From the NCBI RefSeq assembly GCF_003672135.1, contig NC_039518.1, positions 2,666,001 through 2,730,000 on the forward strand: 64,000 bases of DNA. The letters run 5' to 3'. The stretch is from Ooceraea biroi (taxonomy: Eukaryota > Arthropoda > Insecta > Hymenoptera > Formicidae). Shown here piece by piece: positions 1-10,071 of this stretch; within the stretch, counting starts at the first letter, position 1, and each line of letters opens with the position of its first letter. A program made the translations under genes and the position numbers. Below the pieces are notes generated by a model. It had not been told where the DNA came from. It did not search any database and saw only the letters and a program-made list of their open reading frames with translations.

Positions 1-285
1 CACCAGATCTATCACCTACCGACTATCACTTCTTCCGGAATTTGGACAACTTGTTGGTGGGAAAATTCTTCAATTCTCAACAGGCAGTCGAAACAGCCCT
101 CCGCTACTTCATCGATTCCCGTACTCCTGGCTTCTATAGTAGAGGCATAGACCAACTACCACTAAAATGGCAGAAGTGTGTAGATAACATGGGCGCATAC
201 TTCGATTGAAAATAAATCATGTCCATGTGCCAAAAAATGCAAAAGTTTATGTTCTATTTGTAAAGTTTCATACTTAATGACCCAA
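1..285 (+). mobile_element. mariner transposon, 3' end, cut by window edge
   Basis: The right-hand end of a mariner element whose left part lies outside the window. It holds the last part of a transposase frame and about 75 bp of 3' terminal sequence ending ...AATGACCCAA. The next bases are TA, the mariner target, and they fall inside an old LTR fragment, so the mariner inserted into that LTR. It belongs to a different lineage from the mariners at 5177 and 39973. Confidence 0.8.
3..209 (+). pseudogene. mariner transposase, C-terminal fragment
   Basis: An open frame runs from the window edge to TGA at 207-209. It begins PDLSPTDYHFFRNL, the region holding the third catalytic aspartate of mariner DD34D transposases, and ends with a conserved tail (LPLKWQKCVDNMGAYFD). 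The visible part has no stop or frameshift, so it could be intact, but the N-terminal DNA-binding domain and the first two aspartates lie outside. It is called a partial transposase because the rest is unseen. Confidence 0.8.
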
Positions 286-345
286 TATTATAATTTTTTA
301 ATTACACCCGATCCGCTCCTTTTTTACTCGGCACACGAAGAGCCA
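286..345 (-). mobile_element. Ty3/gypsy LTR fragment
   Basis: On the minus strand these 60 bp match the terminal 60 bp of the LTRs at 17364 and 22710, ending at the conserved edge ...GAGCCA. The junction with the following arm sequence (346 onward) is the same as the LTR/arm junction at 17363/17364. The other side is cut at a TA by the mariner at 1-285. Confidence 0.8.
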
Positions 346-402
346 AAATTTATTATAAAATTCTGACTCATTAAAAAAAGTGTTACAACCTCTGTGCCTA
401 TG

Positions 403-492
403 ACTGTACAGTGTTGCGGATGAAAATTTATATAAAAGCATTTATGTTTTTTATGCTTTTATATAAATTTTCCATCCGCAACACTGTACAGT
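403..492. repeat. 90-bp hairpin inside the element arm
   Basis: A near-perfect inverted repeat. ACTGTACAGTGTTGCGGATG on the left pairs with its complement on the right, through a TTTATATAAAAGCAT stem and a short loop. The same hairpin is at 17217-17306. It could extrude as a cruciform or fold as RNA. Confidence 0.8.
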
Positions 493-704
493 TATGTCAG
501 AATTTTATAATAAATAAACACTCGACGGCATACAAACTATATAAATAAATAAAAAGTTTACAAATGTTAAACGTATATGTTTATGTCTCATTATACGTAT
601 ACCTCCAAAATATAATAAAACATAATAAATCATTATTTACATAATAAAAAAATAGAATGCAAACACAAAGAAACAAAAATCCGAAAAACAAATTATCACA
701 ACTC

Positions 705-765
705 GGTCTCGAACCCAACTTGCGCGGATGGCAAAACGCGAGTCTCGCGCTTAGCCACTGGACCA
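705..765 (-). promoter_or_regulatory. tRNA-like Pol III internal promoter (A box and B box)
   Basis: On the minus strand there is an A box TGGTCCAGTGG (755-765) and, 39 bp further on, a B box GGTTCGAGACC (705-715). Both fit the Pol III tRNA consensus. The T stem has a G-G mismatch, the acceptor does not pair, and the anticodon region is a GC-rich hairpin, so this is a tRNA-derived promoter module and not a working tRNA gene. Confidence 0.6.
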
Positions 766-2951
766 CCGCGCTTCGCGCCGAGTAGTAGCTCTTCAGGGTA
801 TGTACTTTCCGTACCGCTGGAAAATGCTCACTCGTATCATTACCGAGCGTAACGAACTAGTTCACGTCCACTCCGTCAGGCGGCGCCAAACGTCAGGAGG
901 CTGGTGGCCGCCCTCAGGTTTCTCTCTGGTTTGGTCATTTCGCCTGTATAATAATCAAAGATCATCAGCAAGATATTAACAATACTCTGCACAAGCAAAC
1001 CGTGCAATTTCTTTTGTTTCGCCGACTCTTCAAGCGTGGCTTTATGCCTCACGCTTTATAACCTACATTTTGTTAAATTCCAAGTTCCCGCGCAGAAACA
1101 TTTACATTCGTATCTACATCACATTCAAACGTAGTACTGCATTGTCAAATTTGTTTGTTGATACCTAAGTAATTAATTATTTTTATTGAATCGTAGTTTT
1201 TTGATATTGAAAACTCATCGGTATAGGAATATAGAGACATTTCGTTTCGCCGAGGAAGCCATTGCGGGAAGTAACATGTGCCTACTTTTGATTGGCTCGT
1301 TTTATTTATGCGGGTAGCGTAGATGTGTGTATTATGAGAAACTCATTTTACAGATTTAATTTATCCATTTTTGACTTTGACCGGAATTATAATAGCGAAT
1401 GAAACAAATAAACACACGCACACACATACATGATTCATACGATATATTTTTAAGTAGAATTCGATGAAAACGGAAAACGCATTATTACAACTTGGAATTG
1501 TCGTTTGTTTTGGCAAATTGCAAAGGATTAATAAAACAAGACGACGGGCTTTTTTATTCCCAAAATTCCACGGAAGATTCGAGAAAAATGAAAGCACCGT
1601 GTATGTAGAACATTTTATATACAATGAAATTATATTAATTCTCTGCCTACGTAATGATAAAAAGAAACCGCGTTGACACACGCTCGAAATTTTCCCGTCC
1701 ACTAATTTATAGTTACGATAACGGAAATGATATTCTCTCGTGAGCCCGGCCAGTTATAAATAATTAGGGGAATAATTCGTTAGGGGCTTAATCGTATTTG
1801 TTTCAATCTTTAATTTTCATATCGCAACGTTAATGTAATTTTTGTTATACCTTATCCCTCTTGTAACAGAGACATTATTATACAACATTATCATGTTGCA
1901 CCTCCGTCGTGCGTACGTAGACAATTATTTCGCATTTTGCACTAGCACGAGTCCGCACGTTTCTCGAGATATTGTTTATACGTTATGTTACTAATATTTT
2001 GACATAGGTATATCGCAAAAATACGTCAAACACGTCACTCCTCCCTTGCAGTGCGGGTTTAAAATTAATGCAATTAGCGCACTTTGGCAAAGTTTATTGT
2101 CATACCTTAACCATGCAAAATATGTGTGAAACACACCGGAGACTTGCGCGGGACAAAGCGACCGCGTCCCATCCTGGCAATCGCGACACAGAATGCAACA
2201 AAGAAATTGATTCGCAAGCTCTCTGCGTGAGAAATAACCGGGTGCAATTTCGTCATACGAGTACATTCTCGCGAGGAGGAGGGGCAGGAAAAAAAGAAGG
2301 GCGGGCGGGGAGGGGAAGAGAGAGAGAGCGATAAAAAATTGATGATCACTCGGAACGCATCGGCTTTGAAAAAAGAGCTGGAAGGACAGGGTGTTTGTTT
2401 TTTTTCCAAACGATTCTCGTTCGTCGTATCTTTATATCATTGAAACAGTTCGCACGTTTTATATGAATGCGAAAAAATATATCATAGCCAAAAGTTAGCG
2501 CAATGTATTATTTCTATCGGCGAGATAATTCATTATTTCGGTTCTCCAAGCTAATTTGCTTACTTTAAATAGTGATTATTCGATATTTCTCCTCTCTATA
2601 AAACTAAACTAGATTATGATAAACTTAACGTATGAACAAGAGAGTGTATAAAACTTAGATAAACACATACGTGTGTGCGTGCGCGCCGTTCTTGCCACAT
2701 GGAAGCAATTTCCCGATTGAACAGTCTGCCATGTGTATAAACAGTTTAATACTCGGCAGCACGGCGTGACAGTAAAATGGAATAAATAAAATATATTTAT
2801 TTAGCTATTTCTAGGTAGAGCGTAGTCGTCATCCTTTTTACAGGTTTACATGTTGTCATATACGTATATAGCAACATTTGCTCATTAGTCTATATATGCG
2901 TGTTATACTTTTATTCCATTTGTATACGTGTATGAATATACATGCGTGGGC

Positions 2952-2975
2952 GTGTGTGTGTGTGTGTGTGTGTGT
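2952..2975. repeat. (GT)12 microsatellite
   Basis: Twelve uninterrupted GT units, a simple-sequence repeat. Confidence 0.95.
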
Positions 2976-4424
2976 CTCTGCAACGTTCATGAAAAATAAA
3001 AAATATGAATATAAATATATTTTATAAGGCAAAAACGGCGCAGCAGTCAGACCGAGAAGCGAATGTCACTATTTTACTAATTGATAAAGGTAAGAGCGCT
3101 CGCGCGCCCGTTTTACTTTTCCACCACGCTCCGCTTGATACAAATATGCGTACTGTTTTTTTTATGCGTGGACACACGTATACATGCCGCTCGTACATCA
3201 TATGTAAACGGCATCATTCGATTCGATCGATCGATCTTCCTTATTTAATCCATCTTCGTATTCATATATATAGGAACTGACAAATCCTTGGAAAATTATA
3301 TAAAAAGATACAGTGTACAAGTGGAGCGTATTGTATTCCTATACATTTTCTTTACAAGTACGTCTCTCGTCTTGATGTACAAATTCTCACGAATGTACAT
3401 GATGAGCCGACCTTACATATTTATATAGAATAATATATCCACGTGTTTCAATGCGTAACAAAGATATTGGCAATTTTGCATGACCGAAGTAATGGAAAGC
3501 AATCTCTTTGACATATATATAAGATTGACCAGCGCACAGAGATCGAGTTTACAAATATACATGTACATACAAAACGTCATATACACATATATGTGTGTGT
3601 ATAATATATATATGGCGTTTTTCTTCAATTAGTGTGTACGTCGATAATGTTTGTAGGCTTTAGCGCCAAGTGTTTGGGGTGGCCTGTGAATTTGCTCGCG
3701 CGATAACTAACTGGAATTTATCGCGCGCGACCTGCGTCTACATTTTGATCGATTCCCTTTTTCTCTCTCTCTCAAGTAGGAACAAAAGAGCAATCTTAGA
3801 GATTAGCGAGAGCACGCGTCGCGGCTTTAAATTGAATTCTCCGCTTCTAGTAACGGGAATATTCGCTGGATGCACAGAGCAGGTATTCACAGAGCACAAA
3901 GGGTACTTGGCTATAACAAACATTTTATTCAACTATTTATGGTATCAGATATAAACGAACATTTTTATCATCGTTAAAAATACTAAACCGAATGGCCTAA
4001 GGTACGTGTTAAGTATGTTAAGCGTGTATGTTTTTATATGTATGTCGGTACGTGTGTGTGTGTCTGTGTGTGAGAATGCAACGTGAATACGAATAGGTGA
4101 TTTTTTTGCTTAAAATCTCCACCGCTGCGCGTTATCATGTAACCACGAAATCATCTTTCAAATAAGAAGAATCTAGCTGCATCTTTCATGTTTTAATTAT
4201 AGATCTGCCAAAAAACACGATATAATAGCAACATCAGAAAAAGAAAAAAAATAGTAGACAGTAATATGGACGCGTTGCGAATCGCGAAAAACGGAAGTGG
4301 AGCAACGCGACTGCTTTTTTCTCGTTATCGCATGCACACCGGCCGGTATGGACGGAGCATGTGCCCTCCTCGTGTGCGACAGATTTTCTATCGTCAGAAT
4401 CCTAATCTCCCGCGATTCTCTCTA

Positions 4425-4763
4425 AGTACATTGCAAATTTTGAATGGTATGCTTCTTGTTTTTCCGAGGGAGACACAGCGAAGTGAGATATTTCAGTCTT
4501 AACGCTGGGGGATCGCGATGATGGTGGTAACCGTCGTTCTTACAAACCAGTATGATCTGAGTGCGGAGAAGAATGTACTTGTTATAGTCAGTGGTAGATT
4601 GGGAGTCGGTTTGCTGTTCAGAATCGAAGTTGAACTTATAAGAGTTGAGGCAATTCTTCCGAAGCGGACAAACACCCGCTTCCAACTCCTTCCATGCTTT
4701 CCAATCCGTTTGTCCCATGAACCGGTACGCTGCTCACTGTTACGCCACGATGATCTGCAATGA
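4425..4763. other. unassigned stretch open on both strands
   Basis: Minus-strand codons 4718-4425 (MGQTDWKAWKELEAGVC...) and plus-strand codons 4518-4763 are both free of stops, in sequence less AT-rich than its surroundings. The protein-like composition could mean an exon or conserved UTR of an unseen gene. No family is recognised and no consistent splice partners were found. Confidence 0.15.
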
Positions 4764-5176
4764 TCTCCTAGTTAAAAAGAGCACCTCGACATGGCACGTT
4801 ATATAGTCTTATAATATTAATGTGTGTCGCCTAATCAATCAACGCGCCGACGTGTTGCGATGCGATTCTTCAAGAGCGATATATATTAACTCGATCCGAT
4901 TCGAATAACGGTTTCGTGTGCAATCGTAGCGTCTTGTTTCGTCGATAACAACACATTTCTCGCACGAGATCTCGACCTGAAATTCTCGAGTAATCGCTGA
5001 AACGACGAGGAACGGGGATATCAAGGCTTGCGAGTGCGCCATGCACGGTGCACAATCGTTACTCGAATGCCGCAATATTGTACTCGTTACGAATTAATAT
5101 GCAACAGCGCAGATTGATGCGATAAGCTGCTATATATTATATGATGTAACGAATAAACAGCACGTGTGTACATGTA

Positions 5177-6461
5177 TTGGGTCGTCCGGAAAGTTCGTGC
5201 CGATTTTTAAGGAAAATTCAAAGGCAACATTTTTTTATGTCGATAAATATTTATTGACTTATGTATGCACCGTTTTGTTTCACAACCTTTGTCCATCTTT
5301 CACGCAACTGGAAGATTCCATTCTCCCAGAACTTCTTAGGTTTCTCGGCGAAAAACTCCTCAAGGTGGTTTTTTATGTCGATCAAAGAGTTGAAGTTCTT
5401 GCCGCTAAGAGAATTTTGCAAAGACCTAAATAAGTGAAAGTCTGAAGGTGCAATGTCTGGTGAATACGGTGGGTGAGGTGGCACATCCCAGCCAAACTCC
5501 GACAATTTTTGTCGGGTAGTCAAAGGAACATGAGGTCTGGCATTGTCCTGATGGAACACGACGCCCTTCCTATTAGCTAATTCTGGACGTTTTTCCTGAA
5601 TCGCTGTCTTTAATTCGTCCAGTCGCGAGCAGTACTTATCTGCATTTATCGTTTGGTTGTGTGGTAGGAGCTCATAATATAGGATTCCTTTCCAATCCCA
5701 CCAGACACAGAGCATGACTTTTTTGGACGAAGGCCGGCTTTCGGAGTGGTTAATGCTGGTTCATTTCGCTTACCCCAGGATCTTTTTCGTTCTACATTGT
5801 TGCAAATGATCCATTTTTCGTCACCCGTCACTAATTGCTTCAAAAATGGTACGTTTTCGTTGCGCTTGTACAGCGAGTCGCAGATGGAAATGCGATCCAT
5901 TAAATTTTTTCGGCCAAATTATGCGGAACCCATACATCATAGCGACTTACGTAACCAAGCTTCACTACATGATCGTGGACAGTGGTTTTCGATATTTTCA
6001 GTATCTCTGCTAATTCGCGTGTCGTGTAGCGCGGGTTATTCTCGATCAGTGTCTTGATTTGGTCATCATCAGTAGTAGAGGGTCTGCCCGAGCGTTCTTG
6101 GTCTTTAAGGTTAAAATCACCAGCTCTAAACTTAGCGAACCACTTACGTACGGTTCTTTCAGCTAAAGCGCCTTCTCCGTAAACAGAACATATCGAGTTT
6201 GTTGCTTGTGAGGCATTTTTGCCTTTCCGGTAATAGAAAAGCATCAAGTGTCTAAAATGTTCTTTGTTTTCTTCCATCTTCAAACGAGTACAAAACTGAC
6301 ACGAATCAATTTATCTGAAAGAACTTTTTTCCTAAAGATGCGTTGAAATGTCACCTTTAAGCATATGTATATAAATCGTATGTTTTCAATAACATTGATA
6401 TATTCAGACATGTTCCAACGCCATCTATTAAAAATCGGCACGAACTTTCCGGACGACCCAA
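5177..6461 (-). mobile_element. full-length mariner transposon (1285 bp)
   Basis: Terminal inverted repeats TTGGGTCGTCCGGAAAG... (from 5177) and the complement ending ...CGACCCAA (6461) are flanked on both sides by TA (5175-5176, 6462-6463), the mariner target duplication. The size is typical for a mariner. It lies downstream of CK2 alpha in the same orientation, so it could be part of that gene's 3' UTR or simply flank it. Confidence 0.95.
5251..6283 (-). pseudogene. mariner transposase, two frameshifts
   Basis: Three overlapping frames give one mariner transposase. The N-terminal helix-turn-helix part (6283-5900) has SGRPSTTDDDQIKTLIE. The middle has TGDEKWI (first Asp). The C-terminal part has HQDNARPH (second Asp) and PPYSPDIAPSDFHLF (third Asp), giving DD34D spacing. 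The frame is lost near 5903 and again near 5722, each at a run of A on the coding strand that is one base short. The catalytic residues survive but the gene cannot make a full protein. Slippage or sequencing error at homopolymers is an alternative cause. Confidence 0.9.
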
Positions 6462-6922
6462 TAATTAATGCTCTCTATTTGTAATAATAATGTATTTACA
6501 ACGTACATCCCTTTTACCTTAATTAAATACAAGTTATTTTTAAATGTAAAGTGCAAACATTCGCGGTTACGCACATCTCCGCTCGCGCGCATCCTCCTTT
6601 ACGCGCGTATCGTAAAAGTTGTACAGGCGAATGTACTTGTCGCGTTAGGTATATTATTACAAGTCTGTTATAATGATAATAATAGAGATAGATACATATA
6701 TGTATATATAAAATGTTGAGCGCGCGTAACAATTTTAGAAAAAAAAGATACATATACTCTTAAGAAACGTAAATCTCAATAAAGTAAGGGAGAAAGAGAG
6801 AGAGAGAAACAAGAAGTATTTTACACAGTATTTTGAATCCGCAATATCCAATATATGTCGTACAGCTATATCAATTAGTATAGAGTTAGAGGTAGATTAA
6901 GGTGGTGACATTACCTGGGCCG
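6462..6922. other. 3' flank of CK2 alpha, no gene
   Basis: AT-rich sequence between the mariner and the CK2 alpha stop codon, probably 3' UTR. It contains GA repeats near 6790-6807 and no convincing open frame. Confidence 0.4.
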
Positions 6923-8759
6923 CTACTCACCTACAGGCACTGAGCCTGCCATGGGAGTAGGTGATGATGACACCATGGCCAATCGACCTTGTTCTTTTAC
7001 TATGGGATCTAGAACAGAAGCGGAATTGGTCGATTTCAATGAGGTAAATCGAGCGGACGACAGGTGCTGCTACATCCTAAAAATAATGCATGCGCTTACA
7101 AAAATAGGGATGCTCCATAGCTTCGCGTGCGGTTAGTCTCTCGTAGTGGTCGTAGCGTAGGAGCTTGTCGAGGAAGTCCAGGCTCTCCGGCGAGACCAGA
7201 TGCTGATTCTCCGAATGTACAAAGCGTTCCCAACGCTTGCGCGAGTGCCGGCCTAGTATGTCGTTGAAGCGAGGGTCGAGCTCGATGTGATACTTGTCAA
7301 GATACTCAAACAGCTCCTCAGTCCCAAGAACTTTTGCAATTCGTACTAATTGGTCATAATTGTCGTGTCCATGAAAAAACGGCTCTTTCCTGAATATCAT
7401 ACTGGCCAACATACAACCCAGCGACCACATGTCTAATGAATAGTCGTACATCTGTAAGAGGAACGTTAACAAGTACAGTACACGTATACACTGCATCGCA
7501 AATATCCAAACAACGTTTTGAAAAATTTATAATTTTATCTAAATGATTACTATCTCGATTATTCCGTTTTTTTATTCCTCTCGCTTGCCTTTCCATCATT
7601 TTGATATTGATCGATACGTACTTGATAATCTACAAGTAATTCAGGGCCTTTGAAATAGCGGGAAGCTACTCGTACGTTATATTCCTGACCGGGATGATAA
7701 AACTCTGCTAGTCCCCAGTCGATTAACCGTAATTTTCGATTTTCATGATCTATCATAACGTTGTGCGGCTTCACATCCCTGTGCATAATTCCCATACTGT
7801 GACAATAATCTAGTGCCTGCACAGAACGAAAGAGAAACCAGTTACGCCGGGATGACGCCGGAATATTTTCTCGTCCGCGACGAGACTCCGCGCACGTGCT
7901 GCGAGCAACACGACCGGAGCAAGATGGAGCATGTGTACAGTATGTGTGTGTAATGTTGCGTAAATGCTATTCGTAATATACGATTAAAGCAGTGGCAAAC
8001 TGATATGATCTTGATGTTAAAAGGAAAGAGCGGAACTTAATTCGACATCTTTAAGAGCTCTTCCTGGGAGAGACCTACGATGTACACCTACGTCCATCGA
8101 AACAAACAATAATCTCGAAGGTTTCACCATGAACTGATATTTCGTTCCATTGCACTTAACAGAACACGCACTTTTAATAATTCGTAGAGGTAGTATCTTA
8201 TGTCGTAGTCAGTTAGCGTCTGGTATAATTGCTTGAAATCTGTGTTGTTGACATGCTCGAAGATCAGTGCTGGCGTCCTCGAGACTGGATCTTTGACGAC
8301 TGCTTGGAGTGTAATTATGTTGGTCCCGCCCTTAAGATTTTCTAAAATCTTTATTTCCCTTTTTATTTTCTTCTTTTTTACAGGCTGCAACAAACGAGGA
8401 AGAGTAATGTTAACGTTGTCCAATTGCTGCTTCATGGCGAATATCTATTGCGACCCATAATTATGGTACCTTCAATATTTTTACGACACACTTCTCATTG
8501 TTTGTAACGTTTATAGCCTCGAATACTTCGCTATATTTACCCCTGCCCAACTTTCTCACTAGCTGGTAATCATCCTGTTGTCTGCGTCGAGAAAGAAATA
8601 TATATATTAAAAAAGAAAATAACTAAAAAGTGCTACACTGACCGTGCCGCAGCGAGAGACTTACCCCCAGTCAACAACATAAGACTCGTAGTCCCAATAT
8701 TCCCTTGGCTTATGTGAATTTACATCAGCATAAACTCGTGCTCTACTTGGTAACGCCAT
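6923..8759 (-). CDS. CkIIalpha: casein kinase II alpha catalytic subunit
   Basis: Six exons on the minus strand: 8759-8665, 8581-8470, 8384-8172, 7816-7622, 7451-7100 and 7008-6923, all with GT..AG junctions and phases that agree, giving 350 residues. CK2 alpha is a constitutively active Ser/Thr kinase that phosphorylates acidic sites and pairs with CK2 beta in nucleus and cytosol. Visible features: start MALPSRARVYADVN; glycine loop LGRGKYSEV (43-51); ATP-binding Lys66 in VVKILK; basic substrate-recognition cluster KKKKIKR; catalytic HRDVKPHN (Asp154); DWG metal site (Asp173), the family's variant of DFG; and C-terminus MAGSVPVGE. The last exon is only 86 bp. Length and every key residue match animal CK2 alpha, so it looks functional. 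Its start lies 82 bp from the start of a possible divergent small gene. Confidence 0.97.
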
Positions 8760-8841
8760 TTTCTCAAAAGTGTTACTACCGTTAAGCGTCTTGTTGATTG
8801 ATGCACTATCTTGGTTGTATGTTCCACACTTAGAGCTACTG

Positions 8842-9224
8842 ATGATCTTGTCTCTTCCGCTTATCCAACTACGTACATGTGAAGATAGTAATAAACCTAA
8901 ACAAATTCACAATAATTCAGTTGTATCGTTGCTTGCAAGTTTGCACGTACAGAAAGCAGATAGAAAAGGAAACGGTGTAGATAGTGATAATATAACTATA
9001 GATGGAGCATGGCTAGAGACGGTTAATCGAATAAAAGCAGGTACGTAACAACTAACATTAAAACATTGCGATAGCGTTTGCAACGCACACGTCGATGAAT
9101 AGCATAAAGAACTCTATTCATCGAAAGAGAGAGCGAGAACATATTTCGGTTTGCTTATGCTAGGATTAGGCATCATATGATTTCAGGGCCTTATATGGAA
9201 ACTCGGGCCTCTAAACACAGTTAG
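8842..9224 (+). CDS. possible small two-exon gene divergent from CK2 alpha (78 aa)
   Basis: The frame begins at ATG 8842 (MILSLPLIQLRTCEDSNKPK) and runs to 9040. There GCAG is followed by GTACGTAA, and after a 146-bp intron ending ATATGATTTCAG the frame continues at 9187 and stops at 9224 (...GPYMETRASKHS). Phases agree across the junction (1 nt then 2 nt). The product would be acidic to neutral with no membrane segment or motif I recognise. An open frame also extends upstream of the ATG, so the start is uncertain. The 82-bp gap to the CK2 alpha ATG suggests a shared two-way promoter. It could instead be a 5' exon of an unrecognised transcript. Confidence 0.35.
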
Positions 9225-10071
9225 AAATGCAATTTGTCTGAAAGAAAAAAGGGCATGCTATAGATCTGCGAGTTATTCAAAGTTTTCAGGGAGATAACGG
9301 ACAGGCAGGGGCACGCAGGCGAAAATATAGATCCAAGTGCTCGGTAGTCACGATACCGGTAGGGCACGTTGTTTCGGTATTTTCGTTTATCGATTGTAAC
9401 GCTGGAGTTTTGGATATATCTAACGTCCTCCGCTTCGTCTACGAGCACGTTTGCGGGGTGAGCCGCGCGGCCGAGGAACCGCTCGCGGAAGGAGCGTGCT
9501 CCCTCCGCACGCGCGACTCGAGTATCGTGGCGAGAATTTAACCGTGCTACCGGCCAACGGAGCAAGAGCACGCACATGCAAGGAGGCACAAGGCACGTAC
9601 ACACATGTACCCCGTAAATCACACGCCATCGCGCGATCACGGAATCGATGTAGGCGCATTTCGGACTCACCTAAAGCATTCCGAGCCCGAATCTTGTTTG
9701 GATTAAATACGACGAGTTCTCGAGTTCGTTGCGGTGGCGCGGAACTTACTCCCGAGGTGGCTGAGGCCGCGCGAACGCGTGAAACTCGAGATTTTTGAGG
9801 GCGGCCGGCTTCTCAAACGAGCGAGGTGCAAGATGGCAGCCGGCAACCCGCCATAGACTCCGAAAAACCGAGGCCGGAAAATCTACCGCGCGACGTCCGT
9901 GCGCTGCGGGATCGCGCGCGAAGGACGGCGACGCCTTCGGCGCTATCTTCATACTAGCAATTGGATCTTTCAGACATTGGTTGCATTTTCTATAGAGAAG
10001 CATTTTCACATAGAAACGATTATTCAGGATTAGGGTGTAGTCTGGTGATTTAAAATTAGTATCTAACATAC
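9225..10071. other. intergenic with CpG-rich core 9420-9960, no gene assigned
   Basis: A GC- and CpG-rich block stands out from AT-rich surroundings and is open in several frames on both strands, the usual effect of GC richness. It might be an untranslated first exon or promoter region of a neighbouring gene. I see no protein family in it. Confidence 0.4.

Larger units (their letters stand above)
346..928 (-). mobile_element. long-inverted-repeat element arm with tRNA-like promoter (copy 1)
   Basis: This is the reverse complement of the left arm of the composite element at 16779-17363, nearly base for base. In order it holds the LTR-proximal stem, a 90-bp hairpin (403-492), an AT-rich stretch, a tRNA-like segment with A and B boxes (705-765), and an outer end that reads CAGAGAGAAACCTGAG on the minus strand. 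The arm encodes no credible protein. A recurring 61-codon open frame over the tRNA-like part is only a by-product. Confidence 0.75.
929..5176. other. intergenic, no gene recognised
   Basis: AT-rich sequence with scattered short open frames, none with family resemblance or coherent splice structure. It holds a GT dinucleotide run (2952-2975), a GA-rich patch near 2310 and a second GT-rich patch near 4051-4072. The right part may include long 3' UTR of the CK2 alpha gene, but nothing shows where that transcript ends. Confidence 0.5.

Noticed and set aside
705..765. A functional tRNA gene
   Set aside because: The A and B boxes are good but the T stem is mismatched, the acceptor does not pair and no normal anticodon loop forms; the sequence is also part of a repeat family.
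581..766. 61-codon frame MVQWLSARLAFCHPRKLGSR seen also at 16941
   Set aside because: It translates the tRNA-like segment; recurrence is due to the repeat, not to a protein.
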